DNA of 64,000 nt. It comes from Fomes fomentarius. Lineage: Eukaryota; Basidiomycota; Agaricomycetes; Polyporales; Polyporaceae. Positions 33,597 to 50,600 of this stretch are shown in pieces (the first letter of the stretch is position 1; each line of letters opens with the position of its first letter). The stretch covers positions 806,001 through 870,000 of the forward strand of contig JABYQN010000010.1 in assembly GCA_022606135.1 (NCBI GenBank), given 5' to 3'. The notes below the pieces were generated by a model, which had not been told where the DNA came from, ran no database searches, and was given only the letters and a program-made list of their open reading frames with translations. Both the position numbers and the translations under genes were made by a program.

Positions 33597-34067
33597 ACAA
33601 CACTCTGGCTGAAGCGTTACACATTTCCGTAGTAGTTTCAGTTATATGGTTAGCATCGTCTCTGTCGTAATACATGGCCGGTATCGAGAATCCGGATTAT
33701 TCAACAAGCTCCAGGAGTCCCTGAGTCCCCGACTTCGAGTAGGAGGTCAACCCGCAATGTTCGGTATCTCTGCATGAGTACACTCAACATACAGAAACGC
33801 GCGACGCGTCGCGTCTTGAGCGGCAATTCAGTCGACACACTTAGAAGTATCGAGACTTGCCTCCCGCCACCACTGTGAACTACTGCCCAACCTGTAGTGT
33901 CTGGCTTGGTCTCTGCTTACAGGCCTGTCTATTTGACTACTCTTGGCAAAAGGGCGTGGCTCCGCGTGTTTCAAGCTTTAGGCACATACTTGCTCTACTC
34001 GTCTGATTCCATTCTCTACATCGAGCGGCAGTTGTGCGCATTCTAGCCGGGAATTCTGACCAGCCTC
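33597..34067. other. Intergenic region upstream of ESA1
   Basis: No gene or clear promoter element is recognised. Confidence 0.4.
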
Positions 34068-36553
<2,486 letters not shown>

Positions 36554-37718
36554 CGCACCACCGTATTGGACTCGCACCCAGCTTCGCGGATCACCGCATC
36601 AGTGCGTAGATGCTAGCTGGCTGCGCCGCTGGCTGGCTCACCCTAGGCTGTGGTGGATCGTCGGTCTCTCCATTGGGTTTCTTGGGATGTGTAGGCGTCT
36701 GTGGACGTTTGTGTCAGGGCTAGGTCGGGGTCCGACTCTGCTGTGATTGGCGTCTCACGACTTGAGTTTCGTGTTGTGTGTATTTTTGTACGTCCTTGTG
36801 TTGTTGAGTTTCGTGTTCATCAAACTCTTCTTCGTCGTGCTCAGGAGTGGGGAGGGCTGGTTGCGGGCAAAAATCTAGACCAAGGACAATTTAGGCACAC
36901 ATACATCCTCTACACAGCTCTCTCTAGTTGTGGTGACGCGTCCCAGTTAAGACGTTTCATGACATTCAATGCGGTCTACGCCTCGGGCATATCACCTCGA
37001 AGGATTAGCGTTTGAGCATTGTCCTATGCTCTAGTAGTAAGACGCTGTACGTGTGCGTGTACTCACAAACGGCATAAGCCTTAGGGACATACATACCGGT
37101 ATCGCTCCCCGGACCGAAGTCCAAACATGATTATGGTTCCATGTGAATGAGATGTGGCCTAGACATTGCATGGCCGCAAGTAGATGCATAGTCTCTAGCA
37201 TGGGACAGAAGAGCACGTAGGCTTTTGGGGGCACAGAAGTAGATTAATATTCAAGCCTAACTCATCTCGCTCATCCTGAACCAACACAGCGGCAAGATGT
37301 TCAGAATCCCGACCCTCGTGAGCACAGTGCTATTTATTGACCGCGTCGAAAAGGCCAGACGTGACTTGTGGCGTGTTACGGGAACTTACTCAAGGAAGCA
37401 AGATTCACGGGCTGCACTTTGCTACAGACGGTGAACGTACGATGAATCGATGGCTCACACGAGCTATCCATATACCCAAGCTTGTCATGCCGCGCACACT
37501 CTGAGAATGACGATATGGTACATGAGATACATCGAATGGCTTTCGGCTTCTGGGGTGAGGTGGAATTGGCTCGGTTCTGAGAGATGACATCGTGGACCAT
37601 GTAAAACATGCGAGCATGTGGCGTACTGGCGTGAGGCGCATAGCATAGGATACAGCGTATTGGTAGGTAGGGGTGATGAGGAATGTGCAGACAATGCTGG
37701 AGGGGGGATTCATCGGAT
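36554..37718. other. Convergent intergenic region
   Basis: 3' flanks of ESA1 (plus) and eL19 (minus). No gene or repeat is recognised in roughly 1.2 kb. Confidence 0.4.
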
Positions 37719-38421
37719 TTACTCCCGGACGGGTGCATCGTGCTCCACAGCAAGGATCGCCTGCCTCTTCTCCAACACACGTGTAGCACGACGCTCGCGA
37801 GCCGCCTAAGGACTGACATGAGCCGGCATCCGCTAATCGTCCCATGCGATAACGTACCTTGTTCTTGACACGGCGGGCCTCCATCTGGTCCGTGAGGACC
37901 TTGGTGCGGGTCTTCTCGGCCTTGGCCTTGTGGATGTACTCCATGAGGACACGCTTGTTCTTGAAGACGTTACCCTTTGACTTCTGGTAGAGCGAGTGGT
38001 AGCTGCAGAATAAGCATTTCGCATGAGGGGGGCTATCGTGTGCTGAGAAAAAAAGAGGGACGCACAGGTGCTTGTCAATCTTGCCCGCCTCCCGGTACTT
38101 CCTCAACAACCGACGCAGAACCCGCTGCCTCCTCATCCAAAGGACCTTCGTGGGCATACGCGCATCGGCGGTACCCTTCCTCTTACCGGGGCCAGTGTGA
38201 CGACCCTTGCGCTTCGCAGCGAGGAGGTCCCGAGTGCGCGCACGCGAGTGAACAGTGGTAGGCTTGATGATAATGCGGCCGTCCTTGATGAGTTTCTTGA
38301 CATGGGTGCGGGAGTTGGCGTTGCCGATCTCAGCCTGCTCATTGGGGTCGAGCCAGATTTTTCGCTTGCCGACGCCAGCGACGGATGCGGCAAGGCGCTT
38401 TTGAGATCGGAGGTTGACCAT
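37719..38421 (-). CDS. RPL19: Ribosomal protein eL19
   Basis: Cytosolic large-subunit protein eL19. Exon 1 (38421 to about 38068) encodes [19 protein letters not shown] through [35 protein letters not shown] and [10 protein letters not shown]. Exon 2 continues [19 protein letters not shown] and MEARRVKNK. Exon 3 (ending 37719) gives [18 protein letters not shown]. Both introns have good GT-AG ends and restore a continuous eL19 of about 190 residues. It contacts 25S rRNA at the subunit interface. Reading on past the second donor would give a false extension. Confidence 0.95.
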
Positions 38422-40207
38422 GGCGTCTGGCGGAAAGAGACACTGCTGTGTAAGATTACGAAGCCTTCGCCGCCGTGCACCACAGCGAGCTCACCTTGTT
38501 CTTGAGGACGGTCGATAGGGAGCAATGGACTGGCTGATCACCCAAGATGGGGCGCTTAGGCGAGCGAAGCCACTCGGAGTACGCCGAAACTCTATCAAGC
38601 AAGCTATATAGTACCGGTCCGAGTACCCACCCCCGTACCTGAGACTGGACCTTGGGTTTATCTTCAAGAGCTGTGATCAGGCTGCGCCTAGCATTCACGA
38701 ACAGACATTGCTCTTCAGAAGACATCTTTTCCACCTCTGATTCGATTTTAAGTTGCGCGGGCTCAGGATTAGGTTCTGTGGCTTTCAGCTAGAGTCATCT
38801 GTCTCCAGTATCCGGGGTCCTTCGAAGGTCCCAAACTTTCTGGCTATTCGACTCAAGCTCGACTCGTCCTCTGGTGCACTTGCTATACTTATACAGACGG
38901 TGCGCTCAGCTTTCTAGGGCTGGCGGCCGGAATTCTCGAGCTTGAATGTTTTCCCTGCTCCTGCTTATCTCATCTCCGCTCTCTGGACGACTCACGATTT
39001 GCCTTCATCTGTTTTTGCCAGTTTGGCGTGGACAGTTCTCTCATAGGATCTGGCAGTCTGGAGTCTGGCCCCGCCTAATCGCCTGCACCTGCCAAAATCT
39101 ACAGTGACACGTCTTCACTTGCTATCAGAGCTGGGCGACACGGCGCGTCCCGTTCCTGCTCGCAGGAGGAGGAGTGATCTCTCAAATTGTCTGGATGTCC
39201 CGCGTTTGTCCGATGGTTGACAACGAATGTCTCGAAATCGGCTTGATAGGGCGACCTTGGATCGTTCGCTGGTGGCTCTCGCACGCAATCCTAATAGTGA
39301 GTGTGTGCCACTGTGTGGCCTATGTCACGAGCGTCTGTAGGAATGACTGAGTATAGAAGGGCCAATCAAATGGCAAGTCGTCCGGCGCAATCCAACAGGC
39401 GAGCAATGGCGAAAAGAGCGCTTTCCTGCGCGCGCGACTTATCTTCGGCAGCTCTTCAGGTGGGGATAATGACACAGCGTTCGTTGTATTCCGTACACAT
39501 TCGGGTTGAGTTGAGCTCGGGAAACGAGACGGCTTCTATCAGATGTGTGGCAGGATGAATCAGGCAGTTCACGATTCACAAGAAGGCTCGTGAACAGGAC
39601 GTTTAGAGGGATCACCTCGTGTGCGATGAGAAGAACCGATGGCCACGGCCGCGCTCTGTTGGCAAGAATGTCGTAAGTTGGAGTCCGCTCGACGCCGAGG
39701 CGTGGGTTTGGAACGTGCACGGCAGCATTGGCCTACTATGCCTGGCGGCACCCAGAGGCCATCCGCCAGCACACACGGACTCTGACCCTCGCATCGGACG
39801 GCCACCGGACAGATAGATAGACGCCGTCCCGCTGGCCACTGGGGGCTTATGTAAGCTCTAGATAAAAACGAATGGCTGTGGCACCCCTCAGACCTTTTGC
39901 TCCGGCTCGTCTCCCTCAGCCTAACCGCACTCTGTCCCTCTCGTCTTCCCCAGCCCACCACGTCCCCCAGGGTCCGGTGAGAGGGTACGCCCGCTCCCGC
40001 CCGCTCGCAACCCACCTTTTGTCTCCCAACAATCCTTGTCTTAACCTGTCGACCGTCATGATATCTCTATAAACACGTTTTCTCAACGACCACCTGCCCC
40101 CATCCGCTCTCCTGTCTCTTTTACCCCATATCCCTCCATCGCCTGCAATCAGCATTCTCCGTCCCCTCACGATCTCAATTAACGCCCACAAATCACCCTT
40201 CAATACC
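38422..40207. other. Divergent intergenic region
   Basis: About 1.8 kb between eL19 (minus) and a HAL4-type kinase (plus). The several open frames lack domains. The pyrimidine-rich sequence 40080-40200 fits the kinase 5' UTR. No RNA gene is recognised. Confidence 0.4.
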
Positions 40208-42074
40208 ATGACAGATTCCAATGAGACTGCGCAGACTGAGGGCGAGGGCCCCGACGGTTCAGATAAACCGCCGCATGGTAAGTCATGAGTCCCACCCGTT
40301 CATTTCGCACACATCCCTCTCATATGCGCGATCTCTCAGCCAAGCCTCACGGGAAGTCGCGTTCGCGCCGTTCTTCCGGCTCAGCCGTAGTCCCAAGTGG
40401 CGTGACTGACTTCGCGCAACCGCACGTCCCTTTGCCACCTCCCGACACTCACCTCTACGCAAAGCAGCCTGGCCACACCCGTAAGAGTCTTGAGGAGATG
40501 CGCAAGTACACTGGGCTCGACAAGCTCGCCATCAATGGTGCTCCCCATGTCAAGCACAATTCATCCTCAACCACTGGCTCTATGACCCCCTCCTCCAGCG
40601 ACTCTCCCTCTCCGTCGGAGTGTGAGAGCTGGAGCGTCCCTTCTACCCAACCGCCTAGCCGGGCTCCTAGCATGTCTGCTGGGTTGTCAGGCAACAAACT
40701 CAAACCCGAACCTCCCGTCAATCAGTCATCCAAGACCGCTTCCAAGAAAGCCCAACCACCTCCCACGGCCCCGCGTTTATCGCCGACACACTCCACCGGG
40801 GATGACAAGTCTTCCCGAAAGGGTTCGCCTTCTGTTATCTCTGATGGTGGGACGAAGTTCACCTTGAAAGACTTGCTCGGTCCGAAGCTCGTACGGAGGT
40901 CGTCTGCACGTTCTACGGCCAGCAGCAAGAAGTCCGACTCTGACCGGGGTGGGCGTTCCGAAGCGGGTGCGAGTACAGTGAGCCTTCTGAAGAAGTACGG
41001 TGTATGCGAGAAGGTGGCCATTGGGAAGGGCGCGACGTCGGTCGTTCGTCTCGCCCACAAGTGGGATCGCAGCGAGGAGAAATTGTACGCCGTCAAGGTG
41101 AGTGGTTCTGTAAGTGGTTAGGCATGTTGCAGCACTGATCGATCGACTTTAGGAGTTCCGCAAGCGGAGAAAGAACGAGACAGAGAAGGAGTATGTCAAG
41201 AAGCTCACAGCAGAGTTCTGTATATCGTCGACGCTGCATCACGCCAATGTCGTCGAGACTGTCGACCTTGTGCAGGACGAGAACCAGCACTGGTGCGAGG
41301 TCATGGAGTTCTGCCCAGGCGGGGACCTGTACGCGGCCATCAAACGCGGTGGCATGTCACCGAGCGAGGTCGAGTGTTGCTTCAAGCAGATCTTGACCGG
41401 TGTCGCCTATCTTCATAGCCAAGGTGTTGCCCATCGTGACATTAAACCGGAGAACTTGTTCTTCGACATGAAGGGCCACCTTAAGGTACGTGAAGAAGTT
41501 AAACTGATGTGAGACAGGCTAAGCTCACCGGAACGGGGAAGATTGGTGATTATGGTGCTTCAACTGTTTATCGACTCCCGTGGGAGTCGACCATCCACAT
41601 GTCCACAGGGCTTTGTGGTAGTGAGCCCTATATCGCACCGGAGCAGTTCCTAGGCAAACGTAAGCAAACGAATTTGCTCAACACGCCTTCACTCCTAATC
41701 TCTGGGCATCAGCCTATGACGCCCGACTTGTGGACATCTGGGCGTGCGGGATAGTCTACTATTGCCTACACTTCCAGGAGCTCCCGTGGACAGTGGCACA
41801 GCCGACCGACCAACTCTTTGCCGCGTACGTCTCTGCTTGCAACACCCCGTCGCAATCGGCCTGCCCACCGACGATCAACAACCTCTCACCCCGCGCGTGC
41901 CGACCTGTCATCCGCAAGATGCTCGAGCCAAATCCAAAGATGCGATCGCTCATCGACGATATCATCAAGCAGCCTTGGATCGAGAGTATCGAGGTCTGCC
42001 ATGCCGTGCAGAAACCGACCCACCAGCACGTGAATGCTGTCGCCATGGCGCATGCATCGATTCAAATGGTATGA
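40208..42074 (+). CDS. Ser/Thr protein kinase, HAL4/SAT4-type
   Basis: Member of the fungal NPR/HAL5 kinase group, which in yeast regulates potassium and nutrient transporters. A short first exon (MTDSNETAQTEGEG) and a long Ser/Pro-rich N-terminus precede the kinase domain. The domain has VAIGKGATSVVRLAHKWD (glycine loop), YAVKEFRKR (Lys), EFCPGGDLYAAIKRG (hinge), HRDIKPENL (catalytic loop), IGDYGAS (in the DFG place), GSEPYIAPE, VDIWACGIVYYCL and WIESIEVC at the end. The DYG variant is usual in this kinase group and does not imply inactivity. Introns follow YAVK, KGHLK and FLGK. About 560 residues. Confidence 0.85.
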
Positions 42075-42668
42075 TCTGCACTCATCACACGCGGTCCGAG
42101 GTGATTGTTCTGGCCATGCTGGCCATTATCCGTGCGTATGATTCTGACTGCGCGTGGTTGTGCTTGTTCTGCGTTCTCCGCTCTTGACTAGTAACATGAC
42201 ATGTTCTCCGTCTCATCCCGTCTCCTTTTTATTGTTCTTCTCTAGCCTTAGTTCATCGTGACGCCCCTTGATGTAGAAGTAGTACCACCTCCCTTGCGGA
42301 TCGGTTAGTAGTAGTTCCTATTCCCTGGGGATGCCCCGATGGATTGCGAATATCACCTACTTGCGATCACTCCGATACGGACGTTACGGGGGCTCACCAG
42401 AGGACTCGGCCATGAATTGTTGTAGTGTTAAAGCCTGTACCCTAATGGTCTGTCTAATAACATTCCCAGCACAAGCAGCAGGAGCAGACAGACCGCCTTA
42501 ATAGCTATTCCGTAAGATAATCGGGATGAGGTCATAGCTGGGTCACAACGGATGGCTTTTGTTTATGGTTGTTAGGCTGCAGCCTTTGATCCTAATACTG
42601 ACAAATACACCGGATAAGGAAACCTACTGGTTGAGCATCCTCTGCGAGATACCACTCGAACCGCGACC
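42075..42668. other. Intergenic region upstream of VPS4
   Basis: Between two plus-strand genes. No gene, repeat or obvious promoter element is recognised. Confidence 0.4.
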
Positions 42669-44600
<1,932 letters not shown>

Positions 44601-45264
44601 CGAGTGTTTGTATTGTAGGGTGATATGTTGTACTATTGTGCCTATCCATCGTTGATTCTGGAACGAACCTTCAGCATCTCCCGTGAAACGATGACGCTGA
44701 CGGCATTTTTCTTCTCGAACCGCAAGTGCGGCAAAGAAAATTGCTCCTTATGTGCGCGCTCTACCCGCAGACACAGGTACGGTAGTCTGTAGCCGCTTGC
44801 GTATCCGCGCAAACGGCGCGTTGCTCGCAATTCAAGCATATCCTGAGCAGATCACAGGCGTGACGATAGACCAGAATCTTCGGTGCGTTGTCACTTCTTC
44901 GGCACTATTGGATGTGGTTGCCCTTCACCTTCCAGGCATCTTCTGGGGCTGAGCTCGGCCTCTAGATCCGATGTCTTCGCGCAACCTCTATGGCCCATGC
45001 TGTGTGGCCTCGCCGGCCCCACTACATCTAGCGTCTTATCCACGCTCGCGCCGCCGCAAACTGTCAGTGTCATAATTTTGGGAATGGTTCTCATAGTACT
45101 CAAAGCAGATCGCTCACCCCTGTGACGCTAGGAAGAGTTTCAGGGGAGTCTTGCGCATATCCCAGGCGTTCTACCAGTATAAAAGGTGAGCATAGATGGG
45201 CTCAAAGTCTGCAGTCCGCTAAACATCTGTTTTCCAGCTCATTCCCGCCATCCAACCATCTACA
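44601..45264. other. Intergenic region
   Basis: VPS4 3' flank and promoter of the secreted-protein gene. Besides the TATA box at 45178, nothing is recognised. Confidence 0.45.
45178..45186 (+). promoter_or_regulatory. TATA box of secreted-protein gene
   Basis: TATAAAAGG, 87 nt upstream of the ATG at 45265. Confidence 0.65.
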
Positions 45265-45873
45265 ATGCGTCTCTTCACCGTTGTCTGCACCCTCTTCGCC
45301 GCGTTCGCTGCTGCTGCTGTCTTGCCCAAGCGCGAGATCAACAAGAGTCCATATGCTGGCAACATTGTCACACCCGTTACCAACGGGTCCATTGTCCTCG
45401 GCAATGAATTTTCCTTCAGCTACGAGCCGTCGGACTGGTGCGAGTCGGCCTTCCAGCCGTTCTCTGTCTACCTCACGCAGGGTGCTTCGCCGCCTACGTT
45501 CGACGCAGTCACGGAGAACGGAACGCTCGCAGAGGGCACCTACGTGTTCAACTTCGGCACCTTCGTCGTCTCTCACTTTGGTAGGTTGTCTCGCGTACGC
45601 CACGGCGATAGTTTAGCTGATGTGATTGCCTTGCATGTAGGACTGCCGCTGCCCACCGGGAGCGTTCCCCCGCCGGACGCCTTGATGTTCCCCCCTGAGA
45701 AGCTCGACGCGGTTGAACCGGTGTACATTATTGTCGTTCAGACGTTCCAGTCGTGCCCTGTACGTCTCTGTCCGCCCTTTCGTTTGACGATTCTAACGAA
45801 GCCGTTTTAGGGACACATTGCCGTCGAATACAGCCTGTCCTCGGTTCCCATCAGCGTCCAGGGCACTGCTTAA
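45265..45873 (+). CDS. Small secreted protein, conserved fungal type
   Basis: Three exons: 45265-45582, about 45641-45759, and 45811-45873. Signal peptide MRLFTVVCTLFAAFAAAAVL is followed by KRE, a possible dibasic processing site. The mature protein of about 130 residues includes IVLGNEFSFSYEPSDWCESA, PFSVYLTQG, GTYVFNFGTFVVSHFG, PVYIIVVQTFQSCP and the end VEYSLSSVPISVQGTA. Two cysteines (WCES and SCP) could form one disulfide. The alternating hydrophobic pattern suggests a beta-sandwich. It resembles a family of secreted agaricomycete proteins of unknown role. An in-frame read-through of intron 1 exists, but splicing gives a better protein. Confidence 0.75.
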
Positions 45874-46696
45874 TTTTGCTCGTGCCTTAGATGGGTCCCA
45901 GATTTTTAGGAAATCTCTTTTGCACGGTGAGCTCACCGATACTGCTGCAAAATTTGCGTGCTAACATCCATCGGTCGGTAGGGTTTGGCGTCAGTTGCGA
46001 TTAGTAGTGCCGCGATATTTGGGCCACTGCGTCATGGTGGCAGATACGTGATAGGCTTTGCGTGTAACTGCTATTTGGTATGGAAATGACCTATTCTGGG
46101 AATCTTCGCTTCTTGCTTGAAACCGGTCTTTCCCAGTTCTGTTAACGTTGTGTCAGCCTTCGCACCGCCCTATCGGCGGCTGGTGGATAGCGCTGAGATC
46201 TCATACTCAATGTCCAACCGTCTCCCGCATCTTGACATCGACACTCTCCCTGCGGACAGTGATTGTGCGTCGGATTGTGCGCTCGCGGCCGGACGCAACA
46301 GGTGCAAGAACGGATCTACCTCCATTCTGGTATCGATGAAAGACACCCATGATCATATGCCGTTATTACACAGACCATCCGACTACAGCGTTAGAGCAGT
46401 ACAGCAGAAGAAGCTTATAGCTATGTTGTGTGGACGCAACGTGGTTGTAGTGCCGGCGCCTACAGTCAAAACAAAGAACAAAACTGATAACGGCATGTCA
46501 ACAATGGACGTTTACACGCTTCCGCCACTCCACGGGGTATAAAGGATCGGTCTTGTCCTTCCATACCTCCCTCCATTTCGCCGCCGCCCGCGTTGACTAC
46601 CGCCGCTCTGCCGCAGCCTGAGTGGCCAGACACAACAAGAACACGTCATCGCTTTCACTTCTTATATCCCATCGCTTGTGCTAGCGAAGCCGAGAA
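45874..46696. other. Intergenic region
   Basis: About 0.8 kb. An open frame of 141 codons (46117-46542, plus) has no domain and is probably chance. TATAAAGG at 46538-46545 is a promoter candidate for the gene starting at 46697. Confidence 0.4.
46538..46545 (+). promoter_or_regulatory. TATA-like box upstream of acidic protein gene
   Basis: TATAAAGG, about 150 nt upstream of the ATG at 46697. The spacing is longer than usual for fungal TATA boxes. Confidence 0.4.
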
Positions 46697-47247
46697 ATGC
46701 CGCGCGCATCCTATGGACAGAGATGGGGAACGAGGGCTTCTTCGTCCTCGAGCGACGAGGATCGCCCAGACTACGAAGACGACCTCAGCGAACTCTCCGA
46801 GCTGTCCGACTCCGACTACACCCCAGACACTGACGTGGAGGCGCTAGTGGAGTCAGACGACGACTGCCTCGAGGACCTTGAGGAACATGAGTTCAAGGTG
46901 TGTCAGCGTGGCCGTGTACTACGGCGGTGGCGGGCAGTGCTCACGATCTTTGCTTGTGCCACCACAGCTACGAGAGAATGTTCTAGTGAAGCCCAGAGGA
47001 AGTCGTGAGTGGTACAAGGGCGTCATCGTGAAGATCCGAGAGCCCTCACTTAGAGACAAGGTCCGTGTCGTCCAGATCCTGATCTTACCGGACGTTGGTG
47101 CTGATTTGTGCCACAGAGACGAGGGATGATCTATGTCGTCGTGTTCCGGCGGTATCGGACTAACATCCGAGATGGATTCTCTGTCCTCGAGGGCAACATC
47201 AAGCCGGACACGCCTCATGTGCGTGCTCTGCTACTAGGGACCTGATT
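46697..47247 (+). CDS. Small acidic protein with Tudor/SH3-like segment
   Basis: Three exons: 46697-46898, about 46968-47059, and about 47118-47247. The N-terminal half is strongly acidic and Ser-rich (SSSSSDEDRPDYEDDLSELS, then TDVEALVESDDDCLEDLEE). The C-terminal half is basic and beta-rich: LRENVLVKPRGSREWYKGVI, KIREPSLRDKRRGMIYVVVF, RRYRTNIRDGFSVLEGNIKP. The pattern V-L-V-K-P...W-Y-K-G-x-I recalls Tudor/SH3-like barrels that read chromatin or RNA. That is an inference from pattern alone. About 140 residues. No named family is recognised. Confidence 0.6.
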
Positions 47248-47631
47248 ATGTCACTCGTTTGTGTGTGGGCGAGTCGTTACTTTATACCAGGGCCAGACCA
47301 TCTGAATCCGAATGCACTGCCATACCCGTACTACTGTATCGTTATACCTTGCGCATGAATTTGGACGCAGGAGCCTTTTCTGTATCTATCCTACTTATGG
47401 CCTCAATGGTGTCTTCCATGAATTACTCTAAACTGAGCGTTCCAGAGACTCATTGTCAAGGGTGCGGCGCCAATCACAAGGGCTCGGTGCGCCTAGATCA
47501 TAGATGAGATTAAGAACTTGGCGCTACGGTGATCAACTAAACGCCCATTATGTATAGTAGGGTTTCTGTGGCGCAGCCACTCTATCTTCTCCCCCTTTCC
47601 CATTGTCTCCGTGCCATATAGCCTGTACAAG
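47248..47631. other. Intergenic region upstream of CAND1
   Basis: No element is recognised. The sequence just before 47632 (TCTCCCCCTTTCCC) is pyrimidine-rich and fits a 5' UTR. Confidence 0.4.
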
Positions 47632-50600
47632 ATGACGAAGACGTATATCATGAACGGTCTGGTGGAGAAGGTAGAAACTTAAGTGGTTGTGCGATGTGCA
47701 ACTAATAAACGCGATGTTCTAGATGCAATCCCCAGACCAGGACTTTCGGTACGTGACCACTTACTATGAACGCATTTACCAGTCCCTTATTGCCAATCGT
47801 GACAGGTATATGGGTCTCAACGACCTGTTGCTAGAGATCAAGCAAGATCCAAACAGCTTCTTGGGCGATGAGCCGACCGAGAAGAAAGTACTCAACCAGG
47901 TTCTGGCGTTGGTTGAGGACAAGATCTCGGAAGTGAAGAATCAGGCAGTCAAGTGGTACGTAACTTGTTCTATCAGTATCCACGTTCTCATGATATATCC
48001 CATACAGTCTCGGTCAACTCATCAAGATCATCCGCGAGTCTCAGATGGACTTTGTTGTCGATAAACTGATCGACTTCTCCGCGGGCAAGGACGAGGAACT
48101 GAGAGATATCGCAGGTCTTGGTACGTGCTGGCTCTAGATGAATGCTACCCTCGCTATAGCAACTGTATAGCTCTGAAGACTATCACATCGGAACTCCCGC
48201 CTGAGGGCAAGGTTGCGACCAAGGCATGCGAGAAGCTCACTCCCAAACTACTAGGGCAGCTTTCGAATGTACGCGTCGGCTTGACTGAAGTACCCATTCT
48301 GTTCTCATTCCTTCTTGCTGAGACAGTCTGATACCCCTCCTGAAACCCTCATGGAGACGTTGGCCATCCTTTCAATCCTGATCACACGATTCCCCGGCTA
48401 TCTTGCTTATGTCGAACCTGCACCCGTCCCCACGCTGACGCCCATACTGAACCACCCCCGTCCTGCGGTAAGAAAGCGTGCCATCACCACCTTGGCCCAA
48501 TTCCTTCCCTACAGTCAGCCACAAGACTTCTCTGAGCTATTGAATTCGAACATTCTGCCTGGACTGGCCCCATCTGCCAACATTGAGAAGCAGCGCACGG
48601 TGATTCAACTCGTAGCAGCGATCGCGCGTCATTCACCTGGTCAGATTGCACCAACGTTGAGCCAAATCATACCGAGCATCTTGAAGGACTCGCAACGCGA
48701 CGACGAGGAGTTGCGTGAGAGCTCCTTGCAGGTAAGAGAGTGATCAATCAGAAGCGGTGAGTATGCTCATTGCTCCAACAGGCACTGGAAGCCCTCGTGC
48801 TCAGGTGTCCAAGTGAAAGCACGGCGTTCTTGACTGCTACCGTCCAAGTTGGCAACCAGTATATCAAGTACGACCCCGTTAGTAGATGGTTGTCTTCCCA
48901 TGTCTACTCAATAACTCATGGTCTAGCAGAATTATGCCGGTGGCGACGACGATGAAGACGAAGAAATGGGTGATGAGGGAGACGACGAAGACGACGAGGA
49001 GTTAGGAGACGAGTAAGTCTCGTTGGGCTCTTCCTGCAATTGTGAAAGATTATCTGACTGATATTCTTCAGGTACGAGGACGACGAGGACACCTCCTACA
49101 AGATTCGCAGAGCAGCGACGAAATTGCTCGCGGCGGTTGTAGCCACACGACCAGAACTACTCACCACGCTCTATAAGACTGTGTCTCCGGTCTTGATCTC
49201 GCGATTCGGTGATCGTGAAGAGACTGTCCGTCTAGAAGTTTGGTCCGCGTACGGTACACTGCTCAACCAGACTGGTGTATACGGCAGCATACCGCAGAGC
49301 AACACCGAGCAGGTCGGCGGCAAGCGCAAACGTGAAGAAGGAATGGAGGTCGAGGAGACCCCATACACCCTTTTGCAATCGCAAGTTCCATCACTCGCGA
49401 AAGCTCTTCTCGCGCAGCTGAAGCCACCCAAGACCCCGCCTAGCACCCTCGAAGCGGGCTTCTCCCTGTTGCACAAGCTGCTGACCGCCCTCCCGGGATC
49501 GCTCGCAAGCCAATCGTCCCAAATAATCGCTAGTGCCAAGGCTGTCCTCTCTTTATCATCTCGAGCAAGCTCGGCGTCTCTGCAGGTGACCTGCATGTCC
49601 TTCCTTGCGCTGTTCTTCGCCAAGCACGCCCCTCCTGTGTACTCTGGTCAGCTTGACTCGATCAGCCCGTATCTTCTACAAGCACTCGCCGAGAAGCACC
49701 CTCGTATCGCTTCAGAGGCGTTCCGCGATTTCTCTTCCTTGCTCAACGCTCTGGCACCTGTGAAGAGCGGCGAATGGGTCGACCGCGTGTATGATGAAGC
49801 CGTCAGACGTTTGAGCAACCATGACACGGACGCCGAGGTTCGTGCATGCGCAGAGGAGACTATTGGGGACCTCTGGATTGCTGCGACGGACATTTTGAAG
49901 ACGAAGAACAGGAAAGAGTGGGAGTACATCTGCAGGACGACTGGACGTACGGACGGCGCGGTCAAGGTTGTTACTAGAGTTGCGACGAAGGTGGAGATCG
50001 GCGACGATTGGGTTAATGGTGGTGTTGAGTGGATCACGGTCCTGTTGAAAAAGAACGGACGTGTTGGCAAGGTAGAAGGATTCAACTGTCTGGTTGCTTT
50101 GTTGAGGAGGTATGTATGCGTCAAATGTTCCTCATTCTTGGCTGCATAGCTCATCGTTCTCCCTAGGTACTCTGCCATCCCAGCAGATCTTCCGGCAAAC
50201 TTGATCCCGACGCTGAAGCTGTACCTCAATTCGAGCGACATATCCTTGTTGGGTGCCACCTTGGATATCGTTGCCCTTCTGCTCGAACTTTCTCCGAAGA
50301 ACACATTCGCCGAGGTCGAGCGGGACATTCTCCCTGATGTCTACACCATAGCACACTCTCCATTGCTATCCGGCGCACCTTTCGAGTCTCTTCTGTCATT
50401 CTTCGGCGCGCTGGTGGAGGCGGACATGCAGATTGCCACTCATGTCGTGCCGAACTTGGTTTTAGCCGCAGAGAAGGCACCAAAGACCGATGTGTCGTTA
50501 ACGAATGTCGCCAAGTGTATTGGTCAGGTCGTCAAGGCGCAGCGGGCAGTCGCAGCTGGTACAATTGCGGAATTTGGGAAGCACCTCAAGGTATGTAGAA

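Noticed and set aside
41545..41556. DYG instead of DFG in the HAL4-type kinase as a sign of inactivity
   Set aside because: HRD and the nucleotide-binding Lys are intact, and DYG is, as far as I recall, usual in this fungal kinase group.
46117..46542. 141-codon open frame on the plus strand
   Set aside because: No domain, no signal peptide and no homologue recalled. It probably arises by chance in intergenic DNA.
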